Part shown: in pieces, positions 27,201-37,056 of the stretch
Layout of the letters: every line of letters begins with the position of its first letter
How positions within the stretch are numbered: the first letter of the stretch is position 1
Assembly: GCF_029835735.1 (NCBI RefSeq)
Contig: NZ_JAOEAL010000001.1
Coordinates: 2,666,001-2,730,000 of the forward strand
Direction: 5' to 3'
Length of the DNA: 64,000 bases
DNA from: Shewanella sp. GD04112
GTDB lineage: Bacteria > Pseudomonadota > Gammaproteobacteria > Enterobacterales > Shewanellaceae
Translations under genes and position numbers: made by a program
Notes under the pieces: generated by a model
Seen by the model: only the letters and a program-made list of their open reading frames with translations
Told to the model about the DNA's origin: nothing
Databases searched by the model: none

Positions 27201-27955
27201 ATCTGTTACTGCGCCAATACAGCCATGATATCGCGCCGCTGATTGGCAGAACCCTGTTTATGCGCGGCGATGTTGCTCCCCGCCATGCCGATATTCGGCT
27301 CAGCTTTGAGTTGCCCCACACTCAGAGCGTAGGGACTCAGTTAAAGGCCAAGCGGGTGATCCTCGAAGGCCGTATCGATGATATCAGCCCTAAGGGATTG
27401 GTCACTTGCCGCCCCGGCAGTGCCCATGGGCGGGACATTTTAGCCCTGTATTTGCGTCATTTATGTTTGATGGCCGCGGGAGTGGCTCAACCTAGCTACC
27501 TGCAACCTAGCTATCTGCTGGATATGGGGCATTTTCATGCCCTCGCGCCCATTACGCCAGCGCTTGCCCATGCGCAGCTTGCCAACTTATTAAAGTATTT
27601 TTATCAGGGCCAAATTCATCCCCTGTGCTTTATGCCAAGAACCTCCCTCGCCTATGCCAGCGCTGAGGCGCATGAAGCGCAAGACTCGCACACAAGCACA
27701 GACCCGCACAAAGCACGGCTCGAAGCGGCGCAGAGCGAATGGCTGGACGAGCAAGGTGAACTTGGCGAAGGCACAGATCCCCATTATCAGCGGCTGTTTC
27801 ATTTTCCCGACGACTTTACCGAGGCACATTTTGGCAAGCTCGCCGATGACATCTATCGGCCAATGCTTAGCCTGTATCACAAGGATACCCTCGCCCAACT
27901 CGAGGAATTTGCCCTGAATGAAGCCCAAACCGCCACGACAGAGGGAGCGCACTGA
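24248..27955 (+). CDS. recC: Exodeoxyribonuclease V gamma subunit RecC (1235 aa)
   Basis: RecC recognises Chi and splits the duplex in the RecBCD helicase-nuclease, which resects double-strand breaks and loads RecA. The protein has the family start MLKLIQSNQMEVL, the QSPGMSTWLRLEIA segment and a helicase-like fold without Walker motifs, as expected for an inactivated helicase. The frame opens at 24209, but the ATG at 24248 gives the standard N-terminus; the ribosome site is weak. The stop shares one base with the recB start (TGATG), which implies coupled translation. Confidence 0.95.
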   Translation: MLKLIQSNQMEVLCAHLAAYLRQPLPGAALLQSEHILVQSPGMSTWLRLEIAKQNGIAAALEFPLPSSFIWQLCHDLLPNVPKENAFTKAAMTWKLMQLLPRLLDEPSFGPLRHYLGHTLENLESSTADTHSNHQHGAVSADDIKLYQLCGRIADIFDQYLVYRPDWIAAWEANEPLESLKLNEEQSWQPILWRALIAYNRDELRQSHYHRANLHQDLIAALGDSANSLAKLPQRLFVFGISSMAPQTIDVLHQLASRIDVIILSLSPCQHYWGDIIDPRHRARMALQYAGKRQLAEQWEDKLEVGNPLLANNGKMGRELLDMLLELPPEHCDFGDDVYCEPCGDPNDPHARASMLAGVQYDILEMQTLDRVLGPDAELYQEVANRRVLTADDDSIQIKSCHSPLREVETLHDHLLDLLDNDNQLTPKDIVVMMPDVAAYAPYIDAVFAAKQGLEYIPYAIADRGAAQESPLINSFLNLLNINQSRFGLTDILSILEVPAILRRFQLEEDELPLIRRWLDEAGVRWGRDEQSRLKQGVPAFEQNSWAFGIKRLILGYALRDDAPLYQSSPQGMHYLTVAGVEGQSAQALGKLLNFIEVLDETTQVLAKAQAPSLRLLELTELLNAFYAPDEDEREQLQEIRDAIAALEQELLAASPADMGAHANDLDLSIEVLALWFNQRLTESRVGQRYLAGSVNFCTLMPMRSIPFKVVCLLGMNDGVYPRVQHPVGFDLMAHFGARKGDRSRRLDDRYLFLEALLSAREQLYISYIGRSERDNSERIPSMLVSELIEYCQLCYLPESLAAEAANVSNEDAQQALLEAIVSHQPLQPFDPKLYQAALAQTPASNGIKQSYSQQWCPPDSHSQLQHGRFIELDTQIVLEDEAIGDSVQDIEALGEAEHVDISAFIRFFRNPAQYFFNRTLKVDLNLNIQADDNDEPFSLNALERYLLQAQLLGDALEQGQNEPSTELLQRLKASGNLPMQPFDDLLLRQYSHDIAPLIGRTLFMRGDVAPRHADIRLSFELPHTQSVGTQLKAKRVILEGRIDDISPKGLVTCRPGSAHGRDILALYLRHLCLMAAGVAQPSYLQPSYLLDMGHFHALAPITPALAHAQLANLLKYFYQGQIHPLCFMPRTSLAYASAEAHEAQDSHTSTDPHKARLEAAQSEWLDEQGELGEGTDPHYQRLFHFPDDFTEAHFGKLADDIYRPMLSLYHKDTLAQLEEFALNEAQTATTEGAH

Positions 27956-30900
27956 TGACTAAGGTATCACCCGCTTTGCCGTTAGATTCGCTCACCCTGC
28001 CATTTGGTGGCAGTCGCTTAATCGAGGCCAGTGCGGGCACGGGGAAAACCTACACCATTTCAGGTCTGTATCTCAGATTACTGCTTGGGGATGGCTTAAG
28101 CGAACCGCTCAATTGTGAACAAATTCTGGTCGTGACCTTTACCAATGCCGCCACTGAGGAACTGAGGGACAGGATTCGCCGCCGCATTCAGGTTGCCTTT
28201 AAGTGTTTCTTAGGATTAGAGATTAACGATCCTTTTGTGCAGGCGCTGTACGATAAGACCCCTGAAGCCGAGCGCGCTATCGCCCTGAGACGCTTCGATT
28301 TGGCGCTCAAATCCCTCGACGAAGCGGCAATTTTTACGATTCATGGATTTTGTCAACGAATTTTGGCCGATCTCGCCTTCGAATCATCATTGTTGTTCGA
28401 GTCGGATTTCACCTTAGACGACAGCGAGTTTTTACACCATGCGGTGCGGGACTTTTGGCGCGAGGCCTGCTATCCGCTACCTGAGTATTTAGCCCAAATC
28501 ATTGCCAGCGAATTTGGCGATCCCGACGGATTAGTCAAGCAGTTGAGAGCCTTGCTCGGTGCCAGTGAGGCCAAACCGCTTAAACCTGTGCAGCCCTTTG
28601 CTCGTTTGGCAGAGTCCTTAAGCCAGAGTGTGCAGCGCTTTAAACTCGCCTGGCCGCGTGGCCGCGACGCGCTGTTAGAGTTACTGCATAGCCTGCCGCT
28701 TAACGGTCAACGTTTTGGTAAGGCGAGCGACAATTACCCTAAACTGGCGGAAATGTTCGACCAGCTGGATAACTTTTTAGCCTTTGGTCATGGCTTACCG
28801 CCGCTTAAAGTGCTCGAAGCGCTGTCGTTATCCGAGCTTAAGCTGAATAAGGGCGGCGTGCTCCCAAGTGCGAGCGAGGCGCCACTGCTTGACCATATGG
28901 AGCAGTTAGCCGCATTGATTAACGCGATTAAACCCGCATTTCTTTATAGCGCCAAACAAGGGATCAGCGAGCGTTTTGCCAAGCAAAAACAGCAAAAAAA
29001 TGTGCTGACACCAGATGATCTGCTCACCACCTTGGCAGCGGCGATGCAGGCCAATCCCGACACTTTGCCAAAGGCGGTGGCGAGTCGCTTCCCCGTGGCC
29101 TTAATCGATGAGTTCCAAGATACGGATCCTCTGCAATTTGCTATTTTCTCAGGGATTTATCAAACCCGTTTGGGGCTTGATACTCAAAATTCGGCGGCTG
29201 AACCTAAGCCTCGCACGGATAGCAAATTAAGCCTGCTGATGATTGGTGACCCAAAACAGGCGATTTATGCTTTCCGCGGCGCCGATATTTACACTTATAT
29301 CGAGGCGCGCAGACAAACCCAGACGCACTATTTTCTCGATACTAACTATCGCTCGAGCCGCAATCTGGTGGCCGGAGTAAATCATTTATTTGCCCAGCAT
29401 TCAGATCCTTTTATTAGCCAATCGATTCCCTTCGATCCAGTCAAAACGCCTGCCAGTGCGGCGGCCAAACAACTCGTCGAGCAAGCGCCCAATAGTGCCG
29501 CGCTGCGGTTAAAACTCTTGAGTGAAGGCGAAACGGGGCTTAATAAAGCCAGTGCTAGACAAACCTTGGCTGAAGACACCGCCGCCGAAATCACCCGTTT
29601 ACTGACGCAGGCCGCCAATGGTCAATGCCGCACGCCCAAAGGGCCATTAATTGCTAAAGATATCGCCATCTTAGTGCGCGATAGAAACGAAGCGGCCGTG
29701 ATGAAAACCGCGCTGAGCAAGCGCCAGATTGGCGCCGTCTTTTTAAGTCGCGACAGCGTATTTGAAACAGTCGAAGCGCGGGAAATGGCGCTCATTCTGC
29801 GCGCCTTGGCCAGTCCCAAGGACGAGCGCGCCCTGCGTAGCGCCCTTGCAACCGCCCTGCTTGGTTATCGCGCCGAGCAAATCCATGCCTTTAACCAAGA
29901 TGAAGAGCAGCGCCAAAGACTGCTGGAGCAGTTTTTTGAGCTGCACCAGATCTGGCAAAAACGCGGCATTATGCCGGCGCTGCTCAGCCTAGCCAATGCG
30001 ACCCAGATGGTTGCGCGTCTGCTGCATTCCCCCGCTGCGACAAGCACTGACCAAGCGGAGCAAGATGCAGCCGCTCAGCTTGAGGCGAGCAATGGTGAAC
30101 GTCGACTCACGGATTTTCGCCACTTAGCCGAGCTGTTGCAGCAAAAGGCGACCGAAATTGATGGGATCAGTGCCCTGCTCAACTGGTATGAGCAACAACT
30201 GATTGATAACACAGGAACTGATGAACAGCAGCTGCGCCTTGAAAGCGAGCAAAACTTAGTGCAAATCGTCACCATCCATAAGAGTAAGGGGCTGGAATAC
30301 CCAGTATGCTTTGTGCCCTTTGTCAGCCTTGCGCGGGACAATCGCCGCCGCCCGACGCCCATGCTCTACCACAGAACCAATGCCGATGGCGCGCAGGAGC
30401 TGGTGTGGGATTTAGAAGGCACGGACGAAGGTTGGGAACAGGCAAAGCAGGAAACCTTAGCCGAAGATCTGCGTCTGCTCTATGTGGCGCTCACCCGCCC
30501 CGTGTACCTGTGTTATTTGTACATAGCCAACCATAGCCGCATGTTAAAGACGGGGCTTAAAAGCCAGCTGCATGAGACCGCCATCGGTTATCTACTTGGG
30601 ATCACTGACACGGATTGTGATTTTTCGCGTCTGCAAAATGCCGCCAAGGCGCTGGTCGCGGGTCTCGAGTCGAGTCAACCTGCGATCAGCATTGAGGTGG
30701 TGGCCGACGACATTGAGGCTAATAAACTGCAAACAGGTGGAGCGAATACTCATACCTTGAGTGCCCGTAAGGTCAGCCGTCAGTATCGCACTCCATGGCG
30801 CGTCGGCAGTTATTCCGGTTTAGTTAAAAATGCACCACACGCTAAAGCCACTCCTGGCGCCGATGATGAGGTCAATGCCGTATTGGGCACTGATACCACA

Positions 30901-31746
30901 AATAGCGCAATTGATCCCATATGGCCAGACCACTGGTGGCAAGAAGCTGCCGATCTGCAAGCACAACCTCTGCTCAATCGCTTTAGTTTTGAGCGCGGCG
31001 CCAACGCGGGTAGCTTTATGCACTTAGTGCTTGAGTTAATTGATTTTACCCAAGCTCAAATCGACTTACCCCGAGAGCTACCTAAGGCCATGTTGCAATA
31101 CGGCATTGCCCCCGAATGGCAGCCCGTATTAGAGGATTGGTATCTTGAGGTATTGCAAGCACCACTGGCATTAATGGCGCAGGATAATCAGCTTATCAAT
31201 CCCGAGCTGTGTTTAGCCGCACTCGCGCCGCAGCACACCTTAGTTGAGATGGAGTTTTACCTACCTCTGAATCGCTTAAAGGATACGGAGCTTAATCAAC
31301 TCCTTGGGCAATATGGCTACGATACCGAGCTGCAGTTTGACGAATTACAGGGTATGCTTAAGGGCTTTATCGACTTAACCTTTGAATATCAAGGCAAGTT
31401 TTATATTGCCGACTATAAGTCGAACCATCTGGGGGATAATATTCAAGCCTATCATCATAGCGCCCTGAAACAGGCGATTGGCGATCATAGGTATGATTTG
31501 CAATATATTCTCTACTCCCTTGCGCTGCACCGCTATTTAGCGATGCGCTTGCCCAATTATGATTACGATACCCATATCGGCGGCTGTTATTATTTGTTTT
31601 TACGGGGAATGTCGGTGCAATATCCAGGCTTTGGTATTTATTACGATAAACCGCCCAAGGCGCTGATTTTGGCATTAGATGCGCTGTTTCAGCGCAGCCT
31701 AGAGACAAGCACTGTGAATCAACAGGATACGGGAGCAATGGCATGA
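27955..31746 (+). CDS. recB: Exodeoxyribonuclease V beta subunit RecB (1263 aa)
   Basis: RecB is the 3'-5' helicase and the sole nuclease of RecBCD. Walker A is EASAGTGKTYT (about residues 22-32), Walker B LIDEFQDTDP, and the UvrD motifs GDPKQAIYAFRGAD and TIHKSKGLEYP follow in order. The C-terminal nuclease centre is intact: D1140 (GFIDL), D1153 and K1155 (DYKSN). Length is close to that of E. coli RecB. The start overlaps recC by one base and the stop overlaps recD by four. Confidence 0.97.
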   Translation: MTKVSPALPLDSLTLPFGGSRLIEASAGTGKTYTISGLYLRLLLGDGLSEPLNCEQILVVTFTNAATEELRDRIRRRIQVAFKCFLGLEINDPFVQALYDKTPEAERAIALRRFDLALKSLDEAAIFTIHGFCQRILADLAFESSLLFESDFTLDDSEFLHHAVRDFWREACYPLPEYLAQIIASEFGDPDGLVKQLRALLGASEAKPLKPVQPFARLAESLSQSVQRFKLAWPRGRDALLELLHSLPLNGQRFGKASDNYPKLAEMFDQLDNFLAFGHGLPPLKVLEALSLSELKLNKGGVLPSASEAPLLDHMEQLAALINAIKPAFLYSAKQGISERFAKQKQQKNVLTPDDLLTTLAAAMQANPDTLPKAVASRFPVALIDEFQDTDPLQFAIFSGIYQTRLGLDTQNSAAEPKPRTDSKLSLLMIGDPKQAIYAFRGADIYTYIEARRQTQTHYFLDTNYRSSRNLVAGVNHLFAQHSDPFISQSIPFDPVKTPASAAAKQLVEQAPNSAALRLKLLSEGETGLNKASARQTLAEDTAAEITRLLTQAANGQCRTPKGPLIAKDIAILVRDRNEAAVMKTALSKRQIGAVFLSRDSVFETVEAREMALILRALASPKDERALRSALATALLGYRAEQIHAFNQDEEQRQRLLEQFFELHQIWQKRGIMPALLSLANATQMVARLLHSPAATSTDQAEQDAAAQLEASNGERRLTDFRHLAELLQQKATEIDGISALLNWYEQQLIDNTGTDEQQLRLESEQNLVQIVTIHKSKGLEYPVCFVPFVSLARDNRRRPTPMLYHRTNADGAQELVWDLEGTDEGWEQAKQETLAEDLRLLYVALTRPVYLCYLYIANHSRMLKTGLKSQLHETAIGYLLGITDTDCDFSRLQNAAKALVAGLESSQPAISIEVVADDIEANKLQTGGANTHTLSARKVSRQYRTPWRVGSYSGLVKNAPHAKATPGADDEVNAVLGTDTTNSAIDPIWPDHWWQEAADLQAQPLLNRFSFERGANAGSFMHLVLELIDFTQAQIDLPRELPKAMLQYGIAPEWQPVLEDWYLEVLQAPLALMAQDNQLINPELCLAALAPQHTLVEMEFYLPLNRLKDTELNQLLGQYGYDTELQFDELQGMLKGFIDLTFEYQGKFYIADYKSNHLGDNIQAYHHSALKQAIGDHRYDLQYILYSLALHRYLAMRLPNYDYDTHIGGCYYLFLRGMSVQYPGFGIYYDKPPKALILALDALFQRSLETSTVNQQDTGAMA

Positions 31747-33848
31747 ACCACAGCACCGAACTGACTCCCCCAAAAGAATCAACCCAATGGGTTGAAGCTG
31801 GCGCACTCAGACTCAAGGCGCCGCTCGCAGAGCTACTCAAATACTGGGAAAAGGAGCGGCTGATCACCCCGCTCGATCGCCATTTTGCCCTTGAGATGGC
31901 TAGGCTTCACCCCAATGACGCCCAAGAGCCACTGTTTATGCTGCTGTGCGCCCTGTTAAGCCAACAGCTCTCGGCCCAACATACCTGCCTAGTGCTCGAA
32001 CATATAGTGCCAGCCAATCCGATGGCAGAGTCGGTTAATCACTGCCAAATCCGTTTGAGCCTGCCAGAGCTGATTGCAAGGCTGCAAAATTTTGAGGCCG
32101 TTGGCGAACCTCACAGCAATAAACCACTGATTTTTGATGGCGGCCGACTCTATCTTGAGCGTTATCATCATTTCGAAACCGAGGTGGCCAACGCCCTGAC
32201 AAGGCTATCTTCGAGTCAACCCGCCAACAGCAATGATAAAGATTCAGACGCGCCGCTACGCAGGCAGCTCGATTACTTATTTCCAAACGCCGCATCTTCC
32301 CATGCAGCCACAACCCTTGAGCCTCATATCGACTGGCAAAAGGTGGCAACGGCAACGGCGCTCGGCAAGAAGCTTGCGGTGATCACCGGCGGCCCTGGTA
32401 CAGGCAAAACCACCACAGTGACTAAGTTACTGTTGCTACAGCAATTAGGTTCACCAAAACAGATAAGACTCGTCGCCCCGACAGGTAAGGCCGCCGCCCG
32501 TTTAAGTGAATCGATAAAGGCCTCGAAAGCAAGACTCGAGCAGGAACTCAAACAGGCTCAAGCGACAAACGAACAAGTACAAAGTCACGAAACCCAAGCG
32601 CTGTTAGCCGCGCTCAAGCAAGTGCCGGAAGAGGCATCAACCTTACATCGTCTGCTGGGGGTTATCCCCAATTCGGCGCAGTTTCGTCACCATCAGGGCA
32701 ATCCCCTGCGGCTAGATCTCTTGATTGTCGATGAAGCCTCAATGGTCGATTTGCCAATGATGTATAAGCTGCTCACGGCCCTCCCCGAACAGGCGGGTTT
32801 GATACTGCTTGGGGATCAGGACCAACTCGCCTCGGTTGAAGCAGGCGCAGTGCTAGCCGATATTTGCGCAGGACTAAAATACGAGTCAGACCAACACTCT
32901 GAATGGCGAATGCGTTATAGCCAAGCTCAGGCCGAACAATTGAGCAAGCTCACCAGCTTTGATCTGCGCGCCTATATTCACCGCGAGCCAAAGATTGGCG
33001 ACAGTTTGTGTATGTTGACCCACAGCCACAGATTTAAGGGCGATGCGGGCATTGGCCTATTAGCCAGTGCGGTGAATCGCTCCGATCTGGCGGGGATTTT
33101 GACCGTATGGCAACGGGGACTGGCCGAGCTTACTTGGCTAGAACACAGTATGGCTCTGAGCCAGACCCAAGCCAAAATCAGCGAGCCTGCAAACAACAGC
33201 GGACTTCATGCCCTGCTAACACAGGCCTGTGAGCAATACGCTGAGTATTTACGTCCGCTGCAAATTTCAGATCCAAGCAGTGTGCCAAGCGCCATCGAAG
33301 CCATTGCCCGCTTTAACCAGTATCGCATCCTATGCGCCATGCGCAGTGGCGATTATGGTGTCGAAGGTATCAATCAAACTGTGACTAAGGCGCTGTCTCA
33401 GGCCAAGCTGATCCATCCCCAGCAAGAGTTTTACCTCGGCAGACCGATTATTATCCAAAGCAACGACTATAACTTGGGCCTGTTTAACGGTGATATTGGC
33501 TTGATTTTGCAGGATGAAGACAGGCCAGAGCGACTGATGGCCCACTTTATCAAAGCCGATGGCAAACTGCTTAAAGTGCTCCCGGCAAGGCTACCTAGCC
33601 ATGAAACCTGCTACGCCATGACGGTACATAAAAGTCAGGGCAGTGAATTTAATCGCGTCGCCCTCGTACTTCCGCCAAATCCGAGCCTAGTACAGTGGCA
33701 ATTGCTCACCAAGGAGCTTGTCTACACCGCGATTACCCGTGCAAAACAACACTTTAGCTGTTTAGGAACACAGCAAGTCTTCGAGCGTGCAAGCCAGCAA
33801 GCCACCCAACGGGCCTCAGGTTTAGCCGATAGGCTCTGGCGCGATTAA
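31743..33848 (+). CDS. recD: Exodeoxyribonuclease V alpha subunit RecD (701 aa)
   Basis: RecD is the 5'-3' SF1 helicase of RecBCD. Walker A GGPGTGKTTT lies near residue 217, followed by LIVDEASMVDLP, LLGDQDQLASVEAGAVL, and a C-terminal MTVHKSQGSEF. It is somewhat longer than E. coli RecD owing to a Gln/Glu-rich insertion after motif Ia (about residues 255-285). The ATG overlaps the recB stop (ATGA). It completes the recC-recB-recD operon, which here runs without recJ or ptrA between recC and recB, unlike E. coli, where ptrA intervenes. Confidence 0.96.
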   Translation: MNHSTELTPPKESTQWVEAGALRLKAPLAELLKYWEKERLITPLDRHFALEMARLHPNDAQEPLFMLLCALLSQQLSAQHTCLVLEHIVPANPMAESVNHCQIRLSLPELIARLQNFEAVGEPHSNKPLIFDGGRLYLERYHHFETEVANALTRLSSSQPANSNDKDSDAPLRRQLDYLFPNAASSHAATTLEPHIDWQKVATATALGKKLAVITGGPGTGKTTTVTKLLLLQQLGSPKQIRLVAPTGKAAARLSESIKASKARLEQELKQAQATNEQVQSHETQALLAALKQVPEEASTLHRLLGVIPNSAQFRHHQGNPLRLDLLIVDEASMVDLPMMYKLLTALPEQAGLILLGDQDQLASVEAGAVLADICAGLKYESDQHSEWRMRYSQAQAEQLSKLTSFDLRAYIHREPKIGDSLCMLTHSHRFKGDAGIGLLASAVNRSDLAGILTVWQRGLAELTWLEHSMALSQTQAKISEPANNSGLHALLTQACEQYAEYLRPLQISDPSSVPSAIEAIARFNQYRILCAMRSGDYGVEGINQTVTKALSQAKLIHPQQEFYLGRPIIIQSNDYNLGLFNGDIGLILQDEDRPERLMAHFIKADGKLLKVLPARLPSHETCYAMTVHKSQGSEFNRVALVLPPNPSLVQWQLLTKELVYTAITRAKQHFSCLGTQQVFERASQQATQRASGLADRLWRD

Positions 33849-33915
33849 GTGATAACGAATGAATAGTTAACTTATTGATTAACATTAAGAATCAACAAGT
33901 AAAAGGATCTTAAGA

Positions 33916-34311
33916 TTGACGGAACAAGCCATGATCAAACTGCACCAGATGCAAGATGTCATCAATTTATTTGATGGCATTAAAGCTGAGGCGCAATTAC
34001 CCGCACAATGCTACGAATGCTCACGTTACATTCGTTGGTCAGAATTTGAGGCAATGCAAGTATACGAGCTTGATTTTGAACCTTATTTAACCGTTGCAGC
34101 AAACTGTGATATGCGTTTTTTTACCCTGTATCAGAGTCAGCACCGCTTATATCTTGCCCATTGCAACTATGCTGGTCACGCGCCGCGATGGGAAGCTCGC
34201 CCCATCACCTTGTCGCAACTGACGGATACCGCGTTAATGACGAGGCTGATGCAAGAACACGCCTATCAGTTAGGGCTCAATATCAAGCTCGATTTGGATT
34301 ATCCCGTCTAG
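33916..34311 (+). CDS. Hypothetical protein (131 aa)
   Basis: Not recognised. Soluble, with no signal or membrane segment; cysteines occur as C-x2-C-like CYECS (about residues 34-38) and again near residues 63 and 84. The frame starts with TTG, with AAGGA 7-8 nt upstream; the nearest ATG (33931) has no ribosome site. It lies 67 bp after recD on the same strand and could be cotranscribed. A TTG start also opens the next gene. Confidence 0.65.
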   Translation: MTEQAMIKLHQMQDVINLFDGIKAEAQLPAQCYECSRYIRWSEFEAMQVYELDFEPYLTVAANCDMRFFTLYQSQHRLYLAHCNYAGHAPRWEARPITLSQLTDTALMTRLMQEHAYQLGLNIKLDLDYPV

Positions 34312-34391
34312 TCTCACTTTGTTGGGCTGAAATGCATTGTACTAGACTGGTTATCATCGAAGTCTTTGGTCACTGATAAAGGAAGCAAGAT

Positions 34392-35045
34392 TTGAAGTCG
34401 CAAGTAAAAGATAACTATCAAATCACAGTGGCGACCTTTGATAAACATGCCAAACAGTATCAGGACAAATATCTGGAATTTGCCCCATACACCCAAAGCT
34501 ATGATTGCCTGCTGAGCTATCTCACCGAACATAGTCGCCTACTCGATATCAGTTGTGGGCCAGGCGGTATCAGCCGCTATCTGGTTGCGAAGGAACCTAA
34601 ATTAACGGTTTTTGGTATCGACCTCGCCCCGCAAATGATCTCGCTCGCGAAACAAAATGTCCCCTCGGGTCACTTTGAGCTCATGGACTGCCGTCATCTT
34701 CATAAGCTTATTGACCGAAACATGCCGCCGTTTGATCTTATCGCCTGCGGCTTTGCACTGCCTTACTTATCCCAAACGGATCTGGTCGCGTTTTTTGCAC
34801 ATCTTCGCGCCCTGATTGCGCCGCAGGGCATTGTGTATCTTAGCACCATGGAAGGTGAAGATAGCCGTTCTGGTTTACAAACTGGTAGCACTGGCGACAG
34901 TGTCTATGTGCATTACCATCAATATGATTTTATTGAACAACAACTTGCGGCCAATGGTTTTCAGATACGAGATGTCAAGCGTCAGCTCTTTCCAGCATCT
35001 GAAGGAACAACGGATCTCTTTATTCTGGCGCAAGCGGGTGCTTAG
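34392..35045 (+). CDS. Class I SAM-dependent methyltransferase (217 aa)
   Basis: A Rossmann-fold methyltransferase. Motif I is LLDISCGPGGIS (about residues 48-59), the acidic residue of motif II follows in VFGIDLAPQMI, then FDLIACGFALPYL as motif IV-V. The N-terminal AKQYQDKYLEFAPY is common in small-molecule methyltransferases, so the substrate is probably not nucleic acid, but it is unknown. The TTG start at 34392 has GGAAG about six nt upstream. It lies 80 bp after the hypothetical gene. Confidence 0.85.
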   Translation: MKSQVKDNYQITVATFDKHAKQYQDKYLEFAPYTQSYDCLLSYLTEHSRLLDISCGPGGISRYLVAKEPKLTVFGIDLAPQMISLAKQNVPSGHFELMDCRHLHKLIDRNMPPFDLIACGFALPYLSQTDLVAFFAHLRALIAPQGIVYLSTMEGEDSRSGLQTGSTGDSVYVHYHQYDFIEQQLAANGFQIRDVKRQLFPASEGTTDLFILAQAGA

Positions 35046-35578
35046 CATAAGTAGCCCTAAACCGAGTAAACACGTAGCCCATTGCAATCATTAATCATTC
35101 ACTCACAACCGCCCTATTAACCGATAAGGCCTATCAATATTGCGTTAATCATCTATAGGTAAAAATGCTTCACCTTTGTGTTGAACCGCAGCCCTTTACT
35201 GCACAAAATAACATCACTTAGTTAGCCACCAAGCGTAAGAAGCTATCCAATCAAGGCACAGTTTGTTTCTCTTTGTCGATCATGGGTAGATTTTTTGTTT
35301 ATAAACTCGGCAAATAGGAGCATGACAGACTAGGCTTTTGTTGAAAGCCAATTCGGAGCGACTAAATAGCACACTAAACAATCAGCTAAAAATATAATGA
35401 ATATCAGATGGATATAAAGAACATCATACTATATGTTAATAATAGGTTAATTCGACGACGTGTCTAAACCTTACTCCTACATATAGGTTTGATGAACCTG
35501 TGGTGTATAAGCAGATAGCAGAGTGCCGTTGTGATGCTTTCTTGTTAATAACCAAATGATTAATAAAGGAATGACATT
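35046..35578. other. Intergenic region upstream of the double-PAS chemoreceptor
   Basis: About 530 bp, A+T-rich, with no convincing gene, RNA or strong hairpin on either strand. It presumably holds the promoter of the chemoreceptor gene at 35579. Confidence 0.5.
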
Positions 35579-36886
35579 ATGTTTTGGTGGAAAGTTAAAT
35601 CAAATAACAGGGATGCGAACAACCATTCATCAGGTTTTACAGCAGCCGAAACGCTTGAGAATGAACTGGCGGCGATTCGTGCCTACACTGCCTATATTTG
35701 TTTCACACCTAAGGGTGAAATCATTGAAGCCAATGATATTTTCTTAGATGTAATGGGTTACAGTGCCAATGAAATCCTTGGTAAACACCATAGAATGTTT
35801 TGTACGACGCAATACTCGGGCTCGCTGGAATATCAAAAGTTTTGGCAGGAACTTGCTGCAGGCAATGCGTTTACGGGGACATTCCAACGTTTAAAGAAAA
35901 ACCACATCCCAGTTTATGTCGAGGCCAGTTATTTCCCCGTAAAAAACAGTGCGGGTGACGTCGTGAAAATCATCAAAATCGCCAATGATGTTACGGCGTC
36001 ACAACTTAACCTCATTGCTAAGAATGCCATTCTCGATGCCCTCGATCGCTCCCAAGCCGTTATTGAGTTTTTACCCGATGGTACAGTGATCACCGCGAAT
36101 CAAAACTTCTTGGATATCATGCATTACCAACTAGATGAAATCCAAGGTAAGCACCATAAGATGTTCTGCGACAACGAGTTTTACCGTATTAGACCCGACT
36201 TTTGGAAACGACTTGCCGCAGGCGAACACTTCACCGGACGCTTTAAACGCATCGATGCACATAACAATGTGATTTGGCTTGAAGCTACCTACAATCCGAT
36301 CCGTGATGCATCAAATAAGGTGTATAAGATCGTAAAGTTTGCTTCGGATATCTCCCATAGAGTCAATACCGCCCTGCAAGCGGTGGACATGGCGGCGGCG
36401 ACGTCAGAGCAAACCTCACAAATCACCACAAATGCAGTGCAAGTGCTGAACGAAGCCGTCTGTACTTCGCATCAAATTGCCGAGCAAGTTAAAAATGCCT
36501 CGAATATTGGTGGTGAGCTACTCGTACAATCAAAAAATATCAACGACATAGTGATCACCATCCGTGGCATTGCAGAACAAACCAATTTGCTCGCCCTTAA
36601 TGCGGCGATTGAGGCGGCTAGAGCGGGCGATTTGGGTCGAGGTTTTGCCGTCGTAGCCGATGAGGTCAGAAAGTTAGCCTCTCGCACCTCCACGGCGACC
36701 AGCGAAATCGCGAATGTGGTTCAACAAAATACCGACCTAATCAAAAACATCGATCATCAACTGAGCAACATCACCAATGTGGCATTGCATGGGGAGGACA
36801 GTATCAATCATGTCGCCGCTGGCCTTGCCGATGTCGGCAATGGTGTCAGCCAATTTGTCGCTATGGTTGAACAGCTGAGGCCCTAA
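35579..36886 (+). CDS. Soluble double-PAS methyl-accepting chemotaxis protein, BdlA-like (435 aa)
   Basis: Two PAS domains in tandem (about residues 25-135 and 150-260) precede a short chemoreceptor signalling domain with the conserved hairpin tip IAEQTNLLALNAAIEAARAGDLGRGFAVVADEVRKLA. No membrane segment is present, so the protein is cytosolic, as in Pseudomonas BdlA and Aer-2-like receptors. The repeats GYSANEILGKHHRMF and QLDEIQGKHHKMF are near-identical, which suggests the PAS domains arose by duplication; this class often binds heme or FAD. AAGGA stands about nine nt before the ATG. Confidence 0.9.
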   Translation: MFWWKVKSNNRDANNHSSGFTAAETLENELAAIRAYTAYICFTPKGEIIEANDIFLDVMGYSANEILGKHHRMFCTTQYSGSLEYQKFWQELAAGNAFTGTFQRLKKNHIPVYVEASYFPVKNSAGDVVKIIKIANDVTASQLNLIAKNAILDALDRSQAVIEFLPDGTVITANQNFLDIMHYQLDEIQGKHHKMFCDNEFYRIRPDFWKRLAAGEHFTGRFKRIDAHNNVIWLEATYNPIRDASNKVYKIVKFASDISHRVNTALQAVDMAAATSEQTSQITTNAVQVLNEAVCTSHQIAEQVKNASNIGGELLVQSKNINDIVITIRGIAEQTNLLALNAAIEAARAGDLGRGFAVVADEVRKLASRTSTATSEIANVVQQNTDLIKNIDHQLSNITNVALHGEDSINHVAAGLADVGNGVSQFVAMVEQLRP

Positions 36887-37056
36887 TCAGCGGTAATGAA
36901 CCTTAGAGTACACTTAATTAACAATAGGTTAGCATCAGTGAATAGCGGTATTCTTTTGCTGTGGATGGATAAAACCGTGCGAACTCGTGCCATGACTCTG
37001 TTACAATGCCAACGTTTGAATGTCCTCTGCGACTTACGTTGATATGTGTGGAGCCT

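Noticed and set aside
31367..31867. 166-codon minus-strand frame across the recB-recD junction
   Set aside because: Antisense to two conserved overlapping genes; low-complexity composition and no motif.
24248..33848. recCBD next to possible defence cassettes as a defence island
   Set aside because: RecBCD is a core repair complex; its closeness to the cassette cluster, with the moxR operon between, is probably chance.
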